Notes: generated by a model not told the origin, from the letters alone. Positions 28,403 through 38,572 are shown, counted from the stretch's first letter. The stretch: DNA of 64,000 bases from Flavobacterium piscisymbiosum (GCF_020905295.1 NZ_JAJJMM010000001.1:1860001-1924000), one strand, 5' to 3'. Program-made: numbers and translations.

Positions 28403-28846
28403 ATGATAAATCCCTTCACCGACGAATACTTTATGAAAAAAGCTTTGCAGGAAGCTGAAATGGCTTTTGAGAAAGGCGAAATTCCTGTTGGAGCCATAAT
28501 TGTCGTTGCAGACAGAGTAATTGCAAGCAGTCATAATTTAACCGAATTGCTAAATGATGTTACAGCTCATGCCGAAATGCAATCGATAACTGCCGCCGCA
28601 AACTTTTTGGGCGGAAAATATCTTAAAGATTGTACACTTTATGTTACTCTTGAACCTTGCCAAATGTGTGCCGGTGCTTTATATTGGAGTCAGATTTCTA
28701 AAATTGTTTTTGGCGCCAGTGATGAACAGCGTGGTTTTATTGCAATGGGAACAAAACTACATCCTAAAACTACTGTAGTCTCAGGTATTATGGCAAATGA
28801 AGCGGCCGATTTAATGAAGCGTTTTTTCATTGAAAAACGGAAGTAA
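28403..28846 (+). CDS. tadA: tRNA-specific adenosine deaminase TadA
   Basis: Converts adenosine-34 of tRNA-Arg(ACG) to inosine. The 147-residue zinc deaminase has the HAE catalytic motif (AHAEMQSI) and the PCxxC zinc ligands (EPCQMCAGAL), the usual family length and the C-terminal RFFIEKRK basic tail. The first ATG (28403) is used; an in-frame ATG at 28433 is also possible. It is divergent from the TonB-like pair. Confidence 0.93.
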   Translation: MINPFTDEYFMKKALQEAEMAFEKGEIPVGAIIVVADRVIASSHNLTELLNDVTAHAEMQSITAAANFLGGKYLKDCTLYVTLEPCQMCAGALYWSQISKIVFGASDEQRGFIAMGTKLHPKTTVVSGIMANEAADLMKRFFIEKRK

Positions 28847-28879
28847 GAGATGCTGAATTATTTTTTATAAATTAATGAC

Positions 28880-29512
28880 ATGACCGATTTCTCCACAATT
28901 AAAAAACTATTTCATATTACCGAATCTTGTGGGTTTACTACTGATGAAATTCAGGTTGTAAAGGATATATTTGGAGATCTTCCAAAAGTATTTACGGATT
29001 ATTATACTGAATTAGGTAAAATTCAAAATTTGAATCACACTCAGGATTTATTAATTACACCAGAGCGTTTTCAATATTACAAACATGACGATTATTTGAT
29101 ATTTTATTCTGAAAATCAAAGAGCTTGTGTTTGGGGAATTCACAAAGACGATTTGTCGAAATCTGATCCGCCGGTTTACATGAGCGAGGATCAAAAAATA
29201 TGGAAACCGGAAACGCAAACCTTAACCGATTTTTTTACAGCAATGGCTTTTCTTCAGGCTGGTTTTGCATTAGAGTTTCCCTGTAATACATTTTACGAAT
29301 TAGAACCTCATGAACTCGATTTTATAACTGAAAACTTCGTTAGCAAGGATGTTTCATTTAAACAATGGCTTGATGGAATAAATTTCTATGGTAATTACGA
29401 TGATGATGTGATTGTAATTATGGCTGGTAACCAATTGTTTTATGCTTCAAATTCAGAAACTCATTTTCTTGAGATGGATAAGGTTTTATCGAAGCTGGGA
29501 ACAGAGCTTTAA
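28880..29512 (+). CDS. SMI1/KNR4-like protein
   Basis: A 210-residue soluble protein resembling the SMI1/KNR4 (SUKH) superfamily: an N-terminal helix followed by LPKVFTDYYTELG, then LITPERFQYY and YLIFYSENQRACVWGIHKDD, the alternating beta core of the fold. Bacterial members are often immunity proteins against polymorphic toxins, but many are orphans. No toxin gene is adjacent; a short coding remnant on the opposite strand (29574-29690) lies right after it. The assignment to the family is by overall pattern, not a strict motif. Confidence 0.55.
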   Translation: MTDFSTIKKLFHITESCGFTTDEIQVVKDIFGDLPKVFTDYYTELGKIQNLNHTQDLLITPERFQYYKHDDYLIFYSENQRACVWGIHKDDLSKSDPPVYMSEDQKIWKPETQTLTDFFTAMAFLQAGFALEFPCNTFYELEPHELDFITENFVSKDVSFKQWLDGINFYGNYDDDVIVIMAGNQLFYASNSETHFLEMDKVLSKLGTEL

Positions 29513-29820
29513 ATCATCTTACGAAAACAAATGCCCTCGCCCAGATAGGAGAGGCATACTTTTTATTGCTTCTTTAGTAAGGAAAAGATATAGCGGATCC
29601 TGAACCTTCGGGCATAATAGCTCCTTCTAAAGCTAAATTACCTTTTTCTATTTCAGAATTTAAATAATTAGCTTCCGCGGAATTTTCCTCTTAAATTATA
29701 TAGAAAAATAATCTATATTTACTACAACATAATTGGCAAACCAATAGTTATGCTTTTAATTGTAAAAAGTTAAAACGTACTGCCAATTTTGAATTTATAA
29801 CCTTATAATTCTATAGAAAA
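29513..29820. other. Gap between the SMI1-like gene and the alpha-2-macroglobulin gene
   Basis: It holds an imperfect hairpin with T run (ATGCCCTC ... GAGAGGCAT, 29531-29563), the minus-strand coding remnant described separately, and AT-rich sequence leading to a GTG start at 29821. No clear TAnnTTTG promoter was found. Confidence 0.6.
29574..29690 (-). pseudogene. 39-codon coding remnant, C-terminal fragment
   Basis: On the minus strand 39 codons are open between a TAA just upstream (29691-29693) and a TAA stop at 29574-29576. The product reads like real protein (begins EENSAEANYLNSEIEKGN, contains ALEGAIMPEGSGS and ends AISFPY), but only an internal ATG (29615) exists. A terminator-like hairpin follows on the same strand. 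It is probably the surviving 3' end of a deleted gene; the family is not recognised. Confidence 0.4.
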
Positions 29821-32800
29821 GTGAAAGTAAAAGGATTAGTTCTCGCGTTTTGTGTTTTTTTTATTTTTCAATCTTGTGGCAGAAAATCGGCGGCAGATTT
29901 CAATTCCGATTTTTCACTATTTAAGGATTATATCGTCAGCTTTACAGGGGGGATTGTTTCCTCGGAATCTGATATTCGGGTGGTTTTGGCTTTCGATAAA
30001 AAAGACTGGAAAGTCAATCAGGAATTAGATGATGATTTATTTGATATTTCGCCAAATGTTCGTGGAAAAGTAGTTGCGCTTTCGAGCAATACGCTTGCTT
30101 TTATTCCGGAAAAAAAGTTAAGCCCGGGAACAGAATATCAGGTGACTTTAAACTTAGATAAACTGATCACACTCCCAAAAGAGAAAGAGGCAACGCTTTC
30201 TAAATTCAACTTCACGGTAAAAACAATCAAACAGGATTTTACAATTAATACGATAGATATTCAGTCGTATAGTAAACAATATCAATATTTGAATTGTGTG
30301 CTTAAAACGGCAGATAATATTGATATTGAAACGGCTATAAAATTAGTTTCGGCCAGTCAGAAAGGGAATAATCTTAAAATTAAGTTCGAAAAAAAATCAG
30401 GAACTGCTAAAGAATTCAATTTTATAATTGATAGTATTCAGCGTTATGATGAAGCGACAAACTTGGAAATTGCCTACGACGGAAATGATTTTGATATTGA
30501 CCAAAAAGGACAATTAGATTATGCAATTACGAGTATTAATGAATTCAAAATTGTAAAAGTTGATGTTCCGGACGGAAGTAATCAGTCGGTTTTAATTAAT
30601 TTTTCAGAACCATTAGAAAAAGGACAGGATTTTAAAGGTTTAGTTTCGATTCAGAATACCAATAATTTAAAATTTTCTACTCAGGGAAATGTCCTGAAAG
30701 TTTATTTTACGAATGAAGCTGCAGCTAAAAAAGAAGTTCCTGCTCCGGTTGTGGTACAAGAAACAGATTATGCCTCTGCTGATTCTACTTCGGTTACTGT
30801 TGATTCTGCCGCTGTTGCAGTAGATTCGGTTGCTGAAGAAGTAGTTGAGGTTGTTCCTGACGAAACGCCAGAGCCAGTTATAACAGGAGAATTACTGCTG
30901 GAAGTTTTTGAGGGAATCGAAAGCCAGTACGGTAAAAAGATGGACTCGAATTACACGGAGAAAATTACTTTTGACCAAATAAAACCAAGTGTTCGCTTTA
31001 TTAAAAACGGAACAATTTTACCAAGTTCAAATAATTTAAAATTGAATTTCGAAGCTGTAAATTTAAGTGCTGTTGATGTAAAGGTTTATAAAATCTACAA
31101 AAACAATATTCTTCAGTTTCTTCAATATAATCAATTAAACGGAAGTCAGAATCTTAAAAAAGTAGCGCAGCCAATTGCAAAAACAACACTAAAATTAAAT
31201 GAGAGCGGTTTAATAAATCCTACCAGATGGAACACTTTTGCATTAGATTTATCTAAAATAATTACGCCGGAACCTGGAGCAATTTATAGAGTAGAATTTG
31301 TGTATAAAAAGAAATATTCGCTCTATAAATGCGAAACTTCTGAAACAGATGAGGGTAATGAAGACGAAGAAGAGATTGATGAAAATGATGTAAATTATAG
31401 TGGAAACTCGTATGATGATTACGAGTACGATTACGGAGATTATGATTGGAGAGAAAGTGAAAATCCGTGTACAAACTCGTATTATTATAATGCAAAAATT
31501 GCTACCAATATTTTAGCCACGGATTTAGGTGTTATTGCGAAAAGAGGGGAGAATAAATCGTATTTGTTTGCCGTAAACAACATTGTTACTACAGAACCTG
31601 TATCGAATGCAAGAGTTGATTTGTATACCTATCAACAGCAAAAAATAACAACTGGTGCTACAAGCAGCGAAGGAATTGCATCTTTTCAACTGGATAAATT
31701 CGCTTATTTTGCAATCGTTACTTTGGGCGATCAGTCGACTTATGTAAAACTCGATGACGGACTTTCTTTATCACTAAGTAATTTTGATGTTGCAGGTGAG
31801 ACTTTGCAAAAAGGATTAAAAGGATTTATTTATGGAGAGCGTGGCGTTTGGCGTCCGGGAGATAATGTGTATTTGTCTTTTATTTTGAATGATGCAGCGA
31901 ATAAACTTCCGAAATCTCATCCAATTAAATTTAGATTGAATGATCCTAACGGAAAAACGACCTATCAAACGATTCAGAGAACGAACGAATTAAATCATTA
32001 TTCGTTTGTGGTTCCAACAAGTTCAGAAGCGCCAACAGGGAATTGGGAAGCCATGATAAGCGTAGGTGGAGCTAAGTTTTATAAGAGCATTAAAATCGAG
32101 ACAATCAAACCAAATCGATTGAAAATAAAGAATAATTTCTCCAGAAAAACGCTTTCTTCTTCATATCCAAATACAAGTAATCTTGAAGTTACGTGGCTTC
32201 ACGGCGCAATTGCGAAAAACCTGAATGTAGAAATGCAGGCTAAATTTTCGCAACAAACAACCACTTTTAAAGGATATGAGAAATTTACTTTTGATGATTT
32301 GGTACGCAAATTTAGTACAGAAGAAATCAATGTTTTCTCAGGGAAATTAAACGAAAACGGAAAAACATCGGTAAATATTGAACCTAAATTACAAGGTCAG
32401 GCGCCGGGAATGCTTCGCGCTTCATTCATTACAAAAGTATATGAAGAAGGAGGAGATTTTAGTACAGATGTTATTTCGACAACATATTCTCCGTATAAAA
32501 CTTATGTGGGAATTAAATCTCCGGAACCTAATAAATACGGAATGCTGGAAACCAGAGCAAACAATCGTTTTGACGTGGTTACTGTTGATGAAAATGGAAG
32601 ACCAAAAGCAGTTAGAAATCTTGAAGTAAGAATTTATAAAGTAGACTGGAGATGGTGGTGGGATTCTTCAAGCGATAATTTATCAAATTATAATTCATCG
32701 AACTCAACAACAGCTTATAAATCTGTTACAATTGATACCGATTCCAGCGGAAAAGGAAGTTTCCAATTTGCATTATCTGATGAAGAATGGGGACGTTATT

Positions 32801-35502
32801 TAATTCGTGTTTCTGATGATACAAATGGTCATGCAACTGCCTTGACTGTAAATATAGACTGGCCAATATGGTCCGGAAAAACGCGTAACAGAGATGCTTC
32901 GACGGCAAATATGTTAGTGTTCTCAACAGATAAACATAATTATGCAGTAGGAGAAAAAGCACAGATCTCTTTCCCGTCAAGTGAAGGCGGACGTGCTTTA
33001 ATTTCGATCGAAAACGGATCAAGAGTAGTACAAACCATTTGGGCGAAAACACAAAAGGGAGAAACTAAAGTAGAGATTCCGATAACGTCGGCGATGGCTC
33101 CAAACGTGTATTTTAATATTACACTTTTACAGCCACACGCTTCGACTAAAAATGATTCGCCTATTCGTATGTACGGTATTGTACCAATAGAAGTCGTAGA
33201 TAAAAACACCATTTTAGCACCAACACTTTCGATGCCGGATGTTTTAAAACCTGAACAAAAATTTACTGTGAAAGTAGGAGAGAAAACAGGCAAAGAAATG
33301 ACGTATACGATTGCCGTTGTTGATGAAGGTTTATTGGATTTAACCCGTTTTAAAACGCCAAATGCATGGGATAGTTTTTACGTTCGTGAAGCCTTAGGAG
33401 TAAAAACATGGGATGTTTATGATGATGTAATAGGTGCTTATGGCGGAAAAATAAATCAGATTTTCAGTATTGGTGGAGATCAGGATTTAGGCGGTGGAAA
33501 AGCTAAAAAAGCAAACCGTTTTAAACCTGTCGTGTTGTACTACGGGCCATTTAAATTAGAAAAAGGACAAACGAAATCACATGAACTAAAATTGCCAAAA
33601 TACATTGGTTCAGTTCGAACTATGGTGGTTGCGGGTGATGCCAGTACAAGTGCATACGGAAGTGTCGAAAAAGCAACTCCGGTTCGTAGTCCGTTGATGG
33701 TATTGGCTTCGTTGCCAAGAAAGATTTCACCTTCAGAAAAAGTAACAATTCCGGTTACGGTTTTTGCTACAGAAAGTAAGATTAAAAACGTTTCAATTCA
33801 GATTAAAACAAGCCCTGGACTTAAAGTAATGGGAAGCGCAACTCAAAGATTGACTTTTGCACAACCTGACGAAAAAATGGCTTATTTTAATCTTGTTGTA
33901 GGTTCGGCAACCGGAATTGCAAAAGTTCAGGTTATTGCGACTTCAGGAAGCGAAAAATCGGTTTATGATGTTGAAATCGATATGACAAATCCTAATCCGG
34001 TTACAAGTACGTATACAGATGTTATTTTACCTCCAAATAGTACTAAAACTATTTCATGGCAGACCTTTGGTGTGTCAGGAAGTAATAAGGCAAGATTAGA
34101 GGTTTCGTCAATGCCAACAATTAATTTGAATGGAAGATTACAGTTTTTAATTCAATATCCACACGGATGTGTTGAGCAAACCACTTCATCTGTTTTCCCG
34201 CAATTATTTCTGAATGATGTTGTCGATTTAGATGCGACCAGAAAAGAACTTATTCAAAAAAATATCACAGCGGGAATTGCGAGATTAGGCAGTTTTCAAT
34301 TATCGAATGGAGGATTACCGTATTGGCAGGGAAATACAATTGCCGATGACTGGGGAACTTCATACGCCGGACATTTCCTGATTGAAGCAGAGAAAAAAGG
34401 TTATGTATTGCCAATAAACTTTAAATCAAAATGGACTTCGTACCAACAAAAAGAAGCGAAACAATGGCGTTTTGAACAAAAATATGGGAATGATTTAGCT
34501 CAGGCCTATCGTTTATATACACTGGCTTTAGCCGGAAATGCCGATTTATCTTCAATGAACAGATTGAGAGAAACAAAAGGGATTTCGAACGAAAGTAAGC
34601 TTCGTTTGGCTGCAGCGTATGTTTTGGCAGGACAAAAATCAGCAGGACAAAATCTATTATTACGCACAAGTATTGATAGTGAATCAAGTGATTATAATTA
34701 TTATTACTATGGTTCAAGCGAAAGAAATCGAGCAATGGCTTTAGAAACCATGTTGCTTTTAGACCAAAAACAAAAAGCATTCTCGATGGCTTCAAAATTA
34801 GCCAAAGAAATGTCTAATAATCAATGGATGAGTACGCAAACAACAGCGTATTGTTTGTATGCGATGTCGAAATTTGCAGCTAGTAATGGCTCGAAAGGAA
34901 TTAATATTCAGTTTAGTAAAAACGGAAAAGGAGAAACGATAAGTACTCAAAAAACCATTGCAGACAGAAGTCTGGTGGTGCAAACGGGTTCTAATAGTAT
35001 TACTTTAAAAAATAATAAAAGTAATACGATCTATGTTCGTGTTCTGAATACAGGGATATTGCCAATTGGACAAGAAAATGTAGTTCAAAGTGATGTTTCT
35101 GCTGCTATCGTTTTCAAAAACAGAAAAGGTGGCGTAATAAATGTTTCGAAAATAAATCAGGGAACTGAATTTGTTGCGGAGGTTACGGTTAAAAACCAAA
35201 GAAACGAAAGTGTTCAAAATGTAGCTTTGTCGCAAATTTTACCTTCAGGTTTCGAAATTGTAAATACTCGCTTTACAGATTATGGAGACGCCACAAATAA
35301 TGTTGCAGACTATATCGATATTCGAGATGACAGAACTAATTTCTATTTTGGATTAAAATCCAGAGAAACAAAAGTATTCAGGATTCTGCTAAACGCATCT
35401 TATTTAGGAAATTATTATTTGCCTGGATTACAATGCGAAGCAATGTACGATAATACATTCCTGGCCAGAACAAAAGGATTCTGGGTTGAGGTGGTGAAAT
35501 AG
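29821..35502 (+). CDS. Alpha-2-macroglobulin family lipoprotein with thioester motif
   Basis: A 1893-residue envelope protein, a protease trap thought to guard the periplasm. Translation starts at GTG 29821, giving a lipoprotein signal with Cys19 (FIFQSCGRKS). Many MG-type beta-sandwich domains follow; an MG2-like segment KGFIYGERGVWRPGDNVYLSF lies near residue 675. The thioester motif is intact as C1450-V-E-Q1453 in PHGCVEQTTS, followed by the all-alpha thioester domain (GRLQFLIQYP before it, QLSNGGLPYW after). Residues around 515-550 are a strongly acidic Asp/Glu/Tyr stretch. pbpC follows, the classic bacterial pairing in which PBP1C repairs the wall where an attacker is caught. Confidence 0.93.
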   Translation: MKVKGLVLAFCVFFIFQSCGRKSAADFNSDFSLFKDYIVSFTGGIVSSESDIRVVLAFDKKDWKVNQELDDDLFDISPNVRGKVVALSSNTLAFIPEKKLSPGTEYQVTLNLDKLITLPKEKEATLSKFNFTVKTIKQDFTINTIDIQSYSKQYQYLNCVLKTADNIDIETAIKLVSASQKGNNLKIKFEKKSGTAKEFNFIIDSIQRYDEATNLEIAYDGNDFDIDQKGQLDYAITSINEFKIVKVDVPDGSNQSVLINFSEPLEKGQDFKGLVSIQNTNNLKFSTQGNVLKVYFTNEAAAKKEVPAPVVVQETDYASADSTSVTVDSAAVAVDSVAEEVVEVVPDETPEPVITGELLLEVFEGIESQYGKKMDSNYTEKITFDQIKPSVRFIKNGTILPSSNNLKLNFEAVNLSAVDVKVYKIYKNNILQFLQYNQLNGSQNLKKVAQPIAKTTLKLNESGLINPTRWNTFALDLSKIITPEPGAIYRVEFVYKKKYSLYKCETSETDEGNEDEEEIDENDVNYSGNSYDDYEYDYGDYDWRESENPCTNSYYYNAKIATNILATDLGVIAKRGENKSYLFAVNNIVTTEPVSNARVDLYTYQQQKITTGATSSEGIASFQLDKFAYFAIVTLGDQSTYVKLDDGLSLSLSNFDVAGETLQKGLKGFIYGERGVWRPGDNVYLSFILNDAANKLPKSHPIKFRLNDPNGKTTYQTIQRTNELNHYSFVVPTSSEAPTGNWEAMISVGGAKFYKSIKIETIKPNRLKIKNNFSRKTLSSSYPNTSNLEVTWLHGAIAKNLNVEMQAKFSQQTTTFKGYEKFTFDDLVRKFSTEEINVFSGKLNENGKTSVNIEPKLQGQAPGMLRASFITKVYEEGGDFSTDVISTTYSPYKTYVGIKSPEPNKYGMLETRANNRFDVVTVDENGRPKAVRNLEVRIYKVDWRWWWDSSSDNLSNYNSSNSTTAYKSVTIDTDSSGKGSFQFALSDEEWGRYLIRVSDDTNGHATALTVNIDWPIWSGKTRNRDASTANMLVFSTDKHNYAVGEKAQISFPSSEGGRALISIENGSRVVQTIWAKTQKGETKVEIPITSAMAPNVYFNITLLQPHASTKNDSPIRMYGIVPIEVVDKNTILAPTLSMPDVLKPEQKFTVKVGEKTGKEMTYTIAVVDEGLLDLTRFKTPNAWDSFYVREALGVKTWDVYDDVIGAYGGKINQIFSIGGDQDLGGGKAKKANRFKPVVLYYGPFKLEKGQTKSHELKLPKYIGSVRTMVVAGDASTSAYGSVEKATPVRSPLMVLASLPRKISPSEKVTIPVTVFATESKIKNVSIQIKTSPGLKVMGSATQRLTFAQPDEKMAYFNLVVGSATGIAKVQVIATSGSEKSVYDVEIDMTNPNPVTSTYTDVILPPNSTKTISWQTFGVSGSNKARLEVSSMPTINLNGRLQFLIQYPHGCVEQTTSSVFPQLFLNDVVDLDATRKELIQKNITAGIARLGSFQLSNGGLPYWQGNTIADDWGTSYAGHFLIEAEKKGYVLPINFKSKWTSYQQKEAKQWRFEQKYGNDLAQAYRLYTLALAGNADLSSMNRLRETKGISNESKLRLAAAYVLAGQKSAGQNLLLRTSIDSESSDYNYYYYGSSERNRAMALETMLLLDQKQKAFSMASKLAKEMSNNQWMSTQTTAYCLYAMSKFAASNGSKGINIQFSKNGKGETISTQKTIADRSLVVQTGSNSITLKNNKSNTIYVRVLNTGILPIGQENVVQSDVSAAIVFKNRKGGVINVSKINQGTEFVAEVTVKNQRNESVQNVALSQILPSGFEIVNTRFTDYGDATNNVADYIDIRDDRTNFYFGLKSRETKVFRILLNASYLGNYYLPGLQCEAMYDNTFLARTKGFWVEVVK

Positions 35503-35511
35503 GAAATAAAA

Positions 35512-35622
35512 TGGCCCACGGGTTTTATGGATTAAACAGGTTCGCACGGATTTTTTTATGGATTGAATAAGATTTAAATTTAATCTGCGAAAACCCGTTC
35601 GATCCGTAAAACCCGTGGGCCA
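35512..35622. repeat. Inverted repeat between the alpha-2-macroglobulin gene and pbpC
   Basis: TGGCCCACGGGTTTTA (35512-35527) and its exact reverse complement (35607-35622) flank about 79 bases with further weak symmetry (ATGGATT / GATCCG). The right arm ends 12 bases before the pbpC start codon, so the hairpin may tune expression of the second gene. Confidence 0.85.
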
Positions 35623-35634
35623 AAATTAAAAGCT

Positions 35635-38010
35635 TTGAAAAATAAACTTATAGCGTTCTCAAAACGCATTATAAATTGGATAAAAAAGAATAAAATAAAA
35701 TCAGCAATTGCATTTCTGCTCTTGCTGATTTATTATTTCTCTATACCCCGAACGTTGTTTCAGGAACCTTATTCTACCGTTATAGAAAGTAAAGAAGGAG
35801 AATTATTAGGGGCTAAAATTGCTGGTGACGGACAATGGCGTTTTCCGGCTCAGGATAGCGTTCCTGATAAATTCAAAAAATGTATCGTTTACTTTGAAGA
35901 CGAATATTTTTATAAACATCCCGGGTTTAATCCGATTGCGATGGTAAATGCAATCAAACAAAATAGAAAAGCGGGGAAAGTAGTAAGAGGAGGAAGTACA
36001 CTGACACAACAAGTGATCCGATTATCCCGAAAGGGAAAAGGAAGAACTTACTTTGAAAAGTTTATCGAAATTATCAAAGCAACGAGATTAGAATTGGGAT
36101 ATTCTAAGAATGAAATTCTCGAATTATATGCTGCTCATGCGCCTTTTGGCGGAAATGTTGTGGGACTTGAAATGGCTGCCTGGCGTTATTTTGGCGTACA
36201 ATCGAATCAGTTGTCCTGGGCTGAGAACGCTACTTTGGCCGTTTTACCGAACGCACCAAGTTTGATTTATCCGGGTAAAAATCAGATAAAATTATTGAGC
36301 AAACGTAACCGACTTTTACTAAAGCTGCATCAGGAAGGAATAATTGATCAGCAAACGTACGAACTTGCAATAGAAGAACCATTGCCTCAAAAACCGTATG
36401 ATTTGCCTCAAATAGCGCCTCATTTATTGCAACGAGTGGCGAAAGAAGATGAAGGAACACGCGTAAAAACAACAATTGATTATGCTTTGCAGAATAGAGT
36501 CAATCAAATTGCGCGTTATTATTACAATCAATACAAACAGAATGAGGTAAATAATTTGGCGATTTTGGTAATTGATGTTTCGAATCGAAATGTGATGAGT
36601 TATGTTGGAAATGCGCCAACAGATAAAGATCATCAAAAAGATGTTGATATTATTGATGCCCCCAGAAGTACGGGCAGTATCCTGAAACCTCTCTTATATG
36701 CTGCGATGCTTGATGATGGCGAACTATTACCGAATACTTTAGTGGCTGATATTCCAACACAAATTTCAGGATATACACCACAAAATTTTAATTTAACTTT
36801 TGATGGCGCTGTGCCTGCACATCGTGCTTTGTCAAGATCTTTGAATATTCCGGCAGTTTTGATGCTGCAGGATTTTGGAGTAAATAAATTTTATGAAGAA
36901 TTGCAAAAATTCAAATTAAGAGATATCAATAAAACGCCCGATCATTATGGGTTATCGCTTATTTTGGGCGGTGCAGAAAGTAATTTATGGGATTTGTGCC
37001 GAACGTATGCGAATCTTTCTTCAACAGTTAATTATTACACTAAAAACCAGGCAAAATACCGAAGAAAAGAATTTACGGAACTCAATTACAGAAACGATTT
37101 TGAACCTGATTTTGGATCAGAAACAGATCAGAAGAATACATTAGGCGCGGGATCGATTTGGCTTACCTATAATGCAATGGAAGAAGTAAACCGACCGGAA
37201 GGTGACGAAGCCTGGAAGTTTTATGACAGCTCATTGAAAATTGCCTGGAAAACAGGAACCAGTTTTGGAAATCGTGACGCTTGGGCAATTGGTACAAATT
37301 CGAAATATGTAGTGGGAATTTGGGTCGGAAATGCAACAGGCGAGGGTAGACCAACGCTAACCGGAGTTACAAGTGCAGCACCTATTTTATTTGATGTATT
37401 TAATTTATTGCCGAGACAAAGATGGTTTCAAACGCCTTATAAAGATCTCGATGAAGTTGAGGTTTGTCGCTTAAGCGGTTATTTGGCTAAAGAAGAATGT
37501 CCGAAAATCAAGCAATGGGTTTCTAAAAAAGGAAAATCTACGGCTGTTTGTCCTTATCATAAAAAAGTTCATTTAGATAAAACCGAAAAATTTCAGGTCA
37601 ATAGCAGTTGTGAAAGTATTGATAATATAGTTACCAAAAATTGGTTTGTTTTGCCGCCTGTAATGGCTTGGTATTATAAAGGCCAGCATATAGAGTATTT
37701 ACCTTTGCCGCCTTTTAAAGAAGATTGTCAGGGAACGCAAACAACCACTATGGATTTTATTTATCCCAAAGCAAATAGTAAAATATATCTAACAAAGAAT
37801 TTTAATAGCGAAGTTCAGCCTGTAATTTTAAAAGTCGCTTATTCTGAAAGGGATAAAGAATTGTTTTGGTATGTTGATGATGTTTATAAAGCAACCACAA
37901 AAACGTTTCATGAATTGCCTATTTCTCCAACGACAGGAATACACTATATTACAGTTGTAGATGCTTTTGGGAATGAAATTAGAAGGAAAATAGAGATTGT
38001 GAGGGAATAA
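35635..38010 (+). CDS. pbpC: Penicillin-binding protein 1C
   Basis: A 791-residue bifunctional peptidoglycan synthase anchored by one membrane helix (IKSAIAFLLLLIYYFS, residues 22-37). The glycosyltransferase domain (GT51) shows the catalytic Glu in FEDEYFYKHPGFN and GGSTLTQQVIRL. The transpeptidase domain has SxxK in GSILKP, SLN in SRSLNIP and KTGTS (near residue 540), all intact. A C-terminal BiPBP_C-type domain follows. The start is TTG at 35635, because no ATG lies before the membrane helix. It pairs functionally with the upstream alpha-2-macroglobulin. Confidence 0.93.
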   Translation: MKNKLIAFSKRIINWIKKNKIKSAIAFLLLLIYYFSIPRTLFQEPYSTVIESKEGELLGAKIAGDGQWRFPAQDSVPDKFKKCIVYFEDEYFYKHPGFNPIAMVNAIKQNRKAGKVVRGGSTLTQQVIRLSRKGKGRTYFEKFIEIIKATRLELGYSKNEILELYAAHAPFGGNVVGLEMAAWRYFGVQSNQLSWAENATLAVLPNAPSLIYPGKNQIKLLSKRNRLLLKLHQEGIIDQQTYELAIEEPLPQKPYDLPQIAPHLLQRVAKEDEGTRVKTTIDYALQNRVNQIARYYYNQYKQNEVNNLAILVIDVSNRNVMSYVGNAPTDKDHQKDVDIIDAPRSTGSILKPLLYAAMLDDGELLPNTLVADIPTQISGYTPQNFNLTFDGAVPAHRALSRSLNIPAVLMLQDFGVNKFYEELQKFKLRDINKTPDHYGLSLILGGAESNLWDLCRTYANLSSTVNYYTKNQAKYRRKEFTELNYRNDFEPDFGSETDQKNTLGAGSIWLTYNAMEEVNRPEGDEAWKFYDSSLKIAWKTGTSFGNRDAWAIGTNSKYVVGIWVGNATGEGRPTLTGVTSAAPILFDVFNLLPRQRWFQTPYKDLDEVEVCRLSGYLAKEECPKIKQWVSKKGKSTAVCPYHKKVHLDKTEKFQVNSSCESIDNIVTKNWFVLPPVMAWYYKGQHIEYLPLPPFKEDCQGTQTTTMDFIYPKANSKIYLTKNFNSEVQPVILKVAYSERDKELFWYVDDVYKATTKTFHELPISPTTGIHYITVVDAFGNEIRRKIEIVRE

Positions 38011-38028
38011 CGGTGAAATATTTAAATT

Positions 38029-38454
38029 ATGAAAATAATATATACCTACTTAATAGTTCTTTTTATATCAACAATATTTAATTGTTATACGGATTTTGGA
38101 TTTTTAGTTGAAATAAATTCAAACAGAATACAAGGTTTTTGGCTTTTGTTTTATGCAATTATTTTACCAGTAAAGTCGATGACATTAGTTTTTAATAAAT
38201 ACAAAGCGTTCTCAAATTTTCATAAGTATAATTTGTTCGTTTTTTTTACGTATTTTTTTAGTACTCTTATTTCAGGAATAGGTTTTTTTGACTTCAAAAA
38301 CTTTGTGATATTAGGAGATGGGGCTACAAAATATATAATGGGAGTAATCTATTTTACTTGTTTCATTTCTGCTTTTAGTTCATTAGTGATTTTTCAATGG
38401 AAAAGTAGAAGTTTTAAAAGAAAGTTTTTTATGAAAACGGATAGCTGGAAATAG
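38029..38454 (+). CDS. Small four-helix membrane protein, unknown
   Basis: A 141-residue hydrophobic protein with about four membrane segments (IYTYLIVLFISTIFNCY, FWLLFYAIILPVKSMTLVF, LFVFFTYFFSTLISGIGFF, YIMGVIYFTCFISAFSSLVIF) and a basic C-terminal tail (WKSRSFKRKFFMKTDSWK) that should face the cytoplasm. No family is recognised. It starts 18 bases after pbpC and may be a late member of that operon. It is AT-richer than its neighbours. Confidence 0.65.
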   Translation: MKIIYTYLIVLFISTIFNCYTDFGFLVEINSNRIQGFWLLFYAIILPVKSMTLVFNKYKAFSNFHKYNLFVFFTYFFSTLISGIGFFDFKNFVILGDGATKYIMGVIYFTCFISAFSSLVIFQWKSRSFKRKFFMKTDSWK

Positions 38455-38538
38455 CTCCTTAAAAAGAAATTTTAATTTTTAAAACTCCAAAATTGAAAAT
38501 CGAAATGAGATAGCTTCGTTCCTCGCAATGAGCCACAA

Positions 38539-38572
38539 AAAAACCGCCAGTCTTTCGAGAGGCGGTTTTTGT
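38539..38572. terminator. Bidirectional terminator with UUCG loop
   Basis: AAAAACCGCC (38539-38548) pairs with GGCGGTTTTT (38561-38570); the inner TCT-TTCG-AGA forms a UUCG tetraloop with an AG bulge. It serves the membrane-protein gene (+) and rng (-), whose stop begins at 38576. Just upstream, about 38513-38527, the words GCTTCGTTCCTCGCAATGA are a decayed copy of the GAGGAACGAG repeat arm. Confidence 0.88.
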
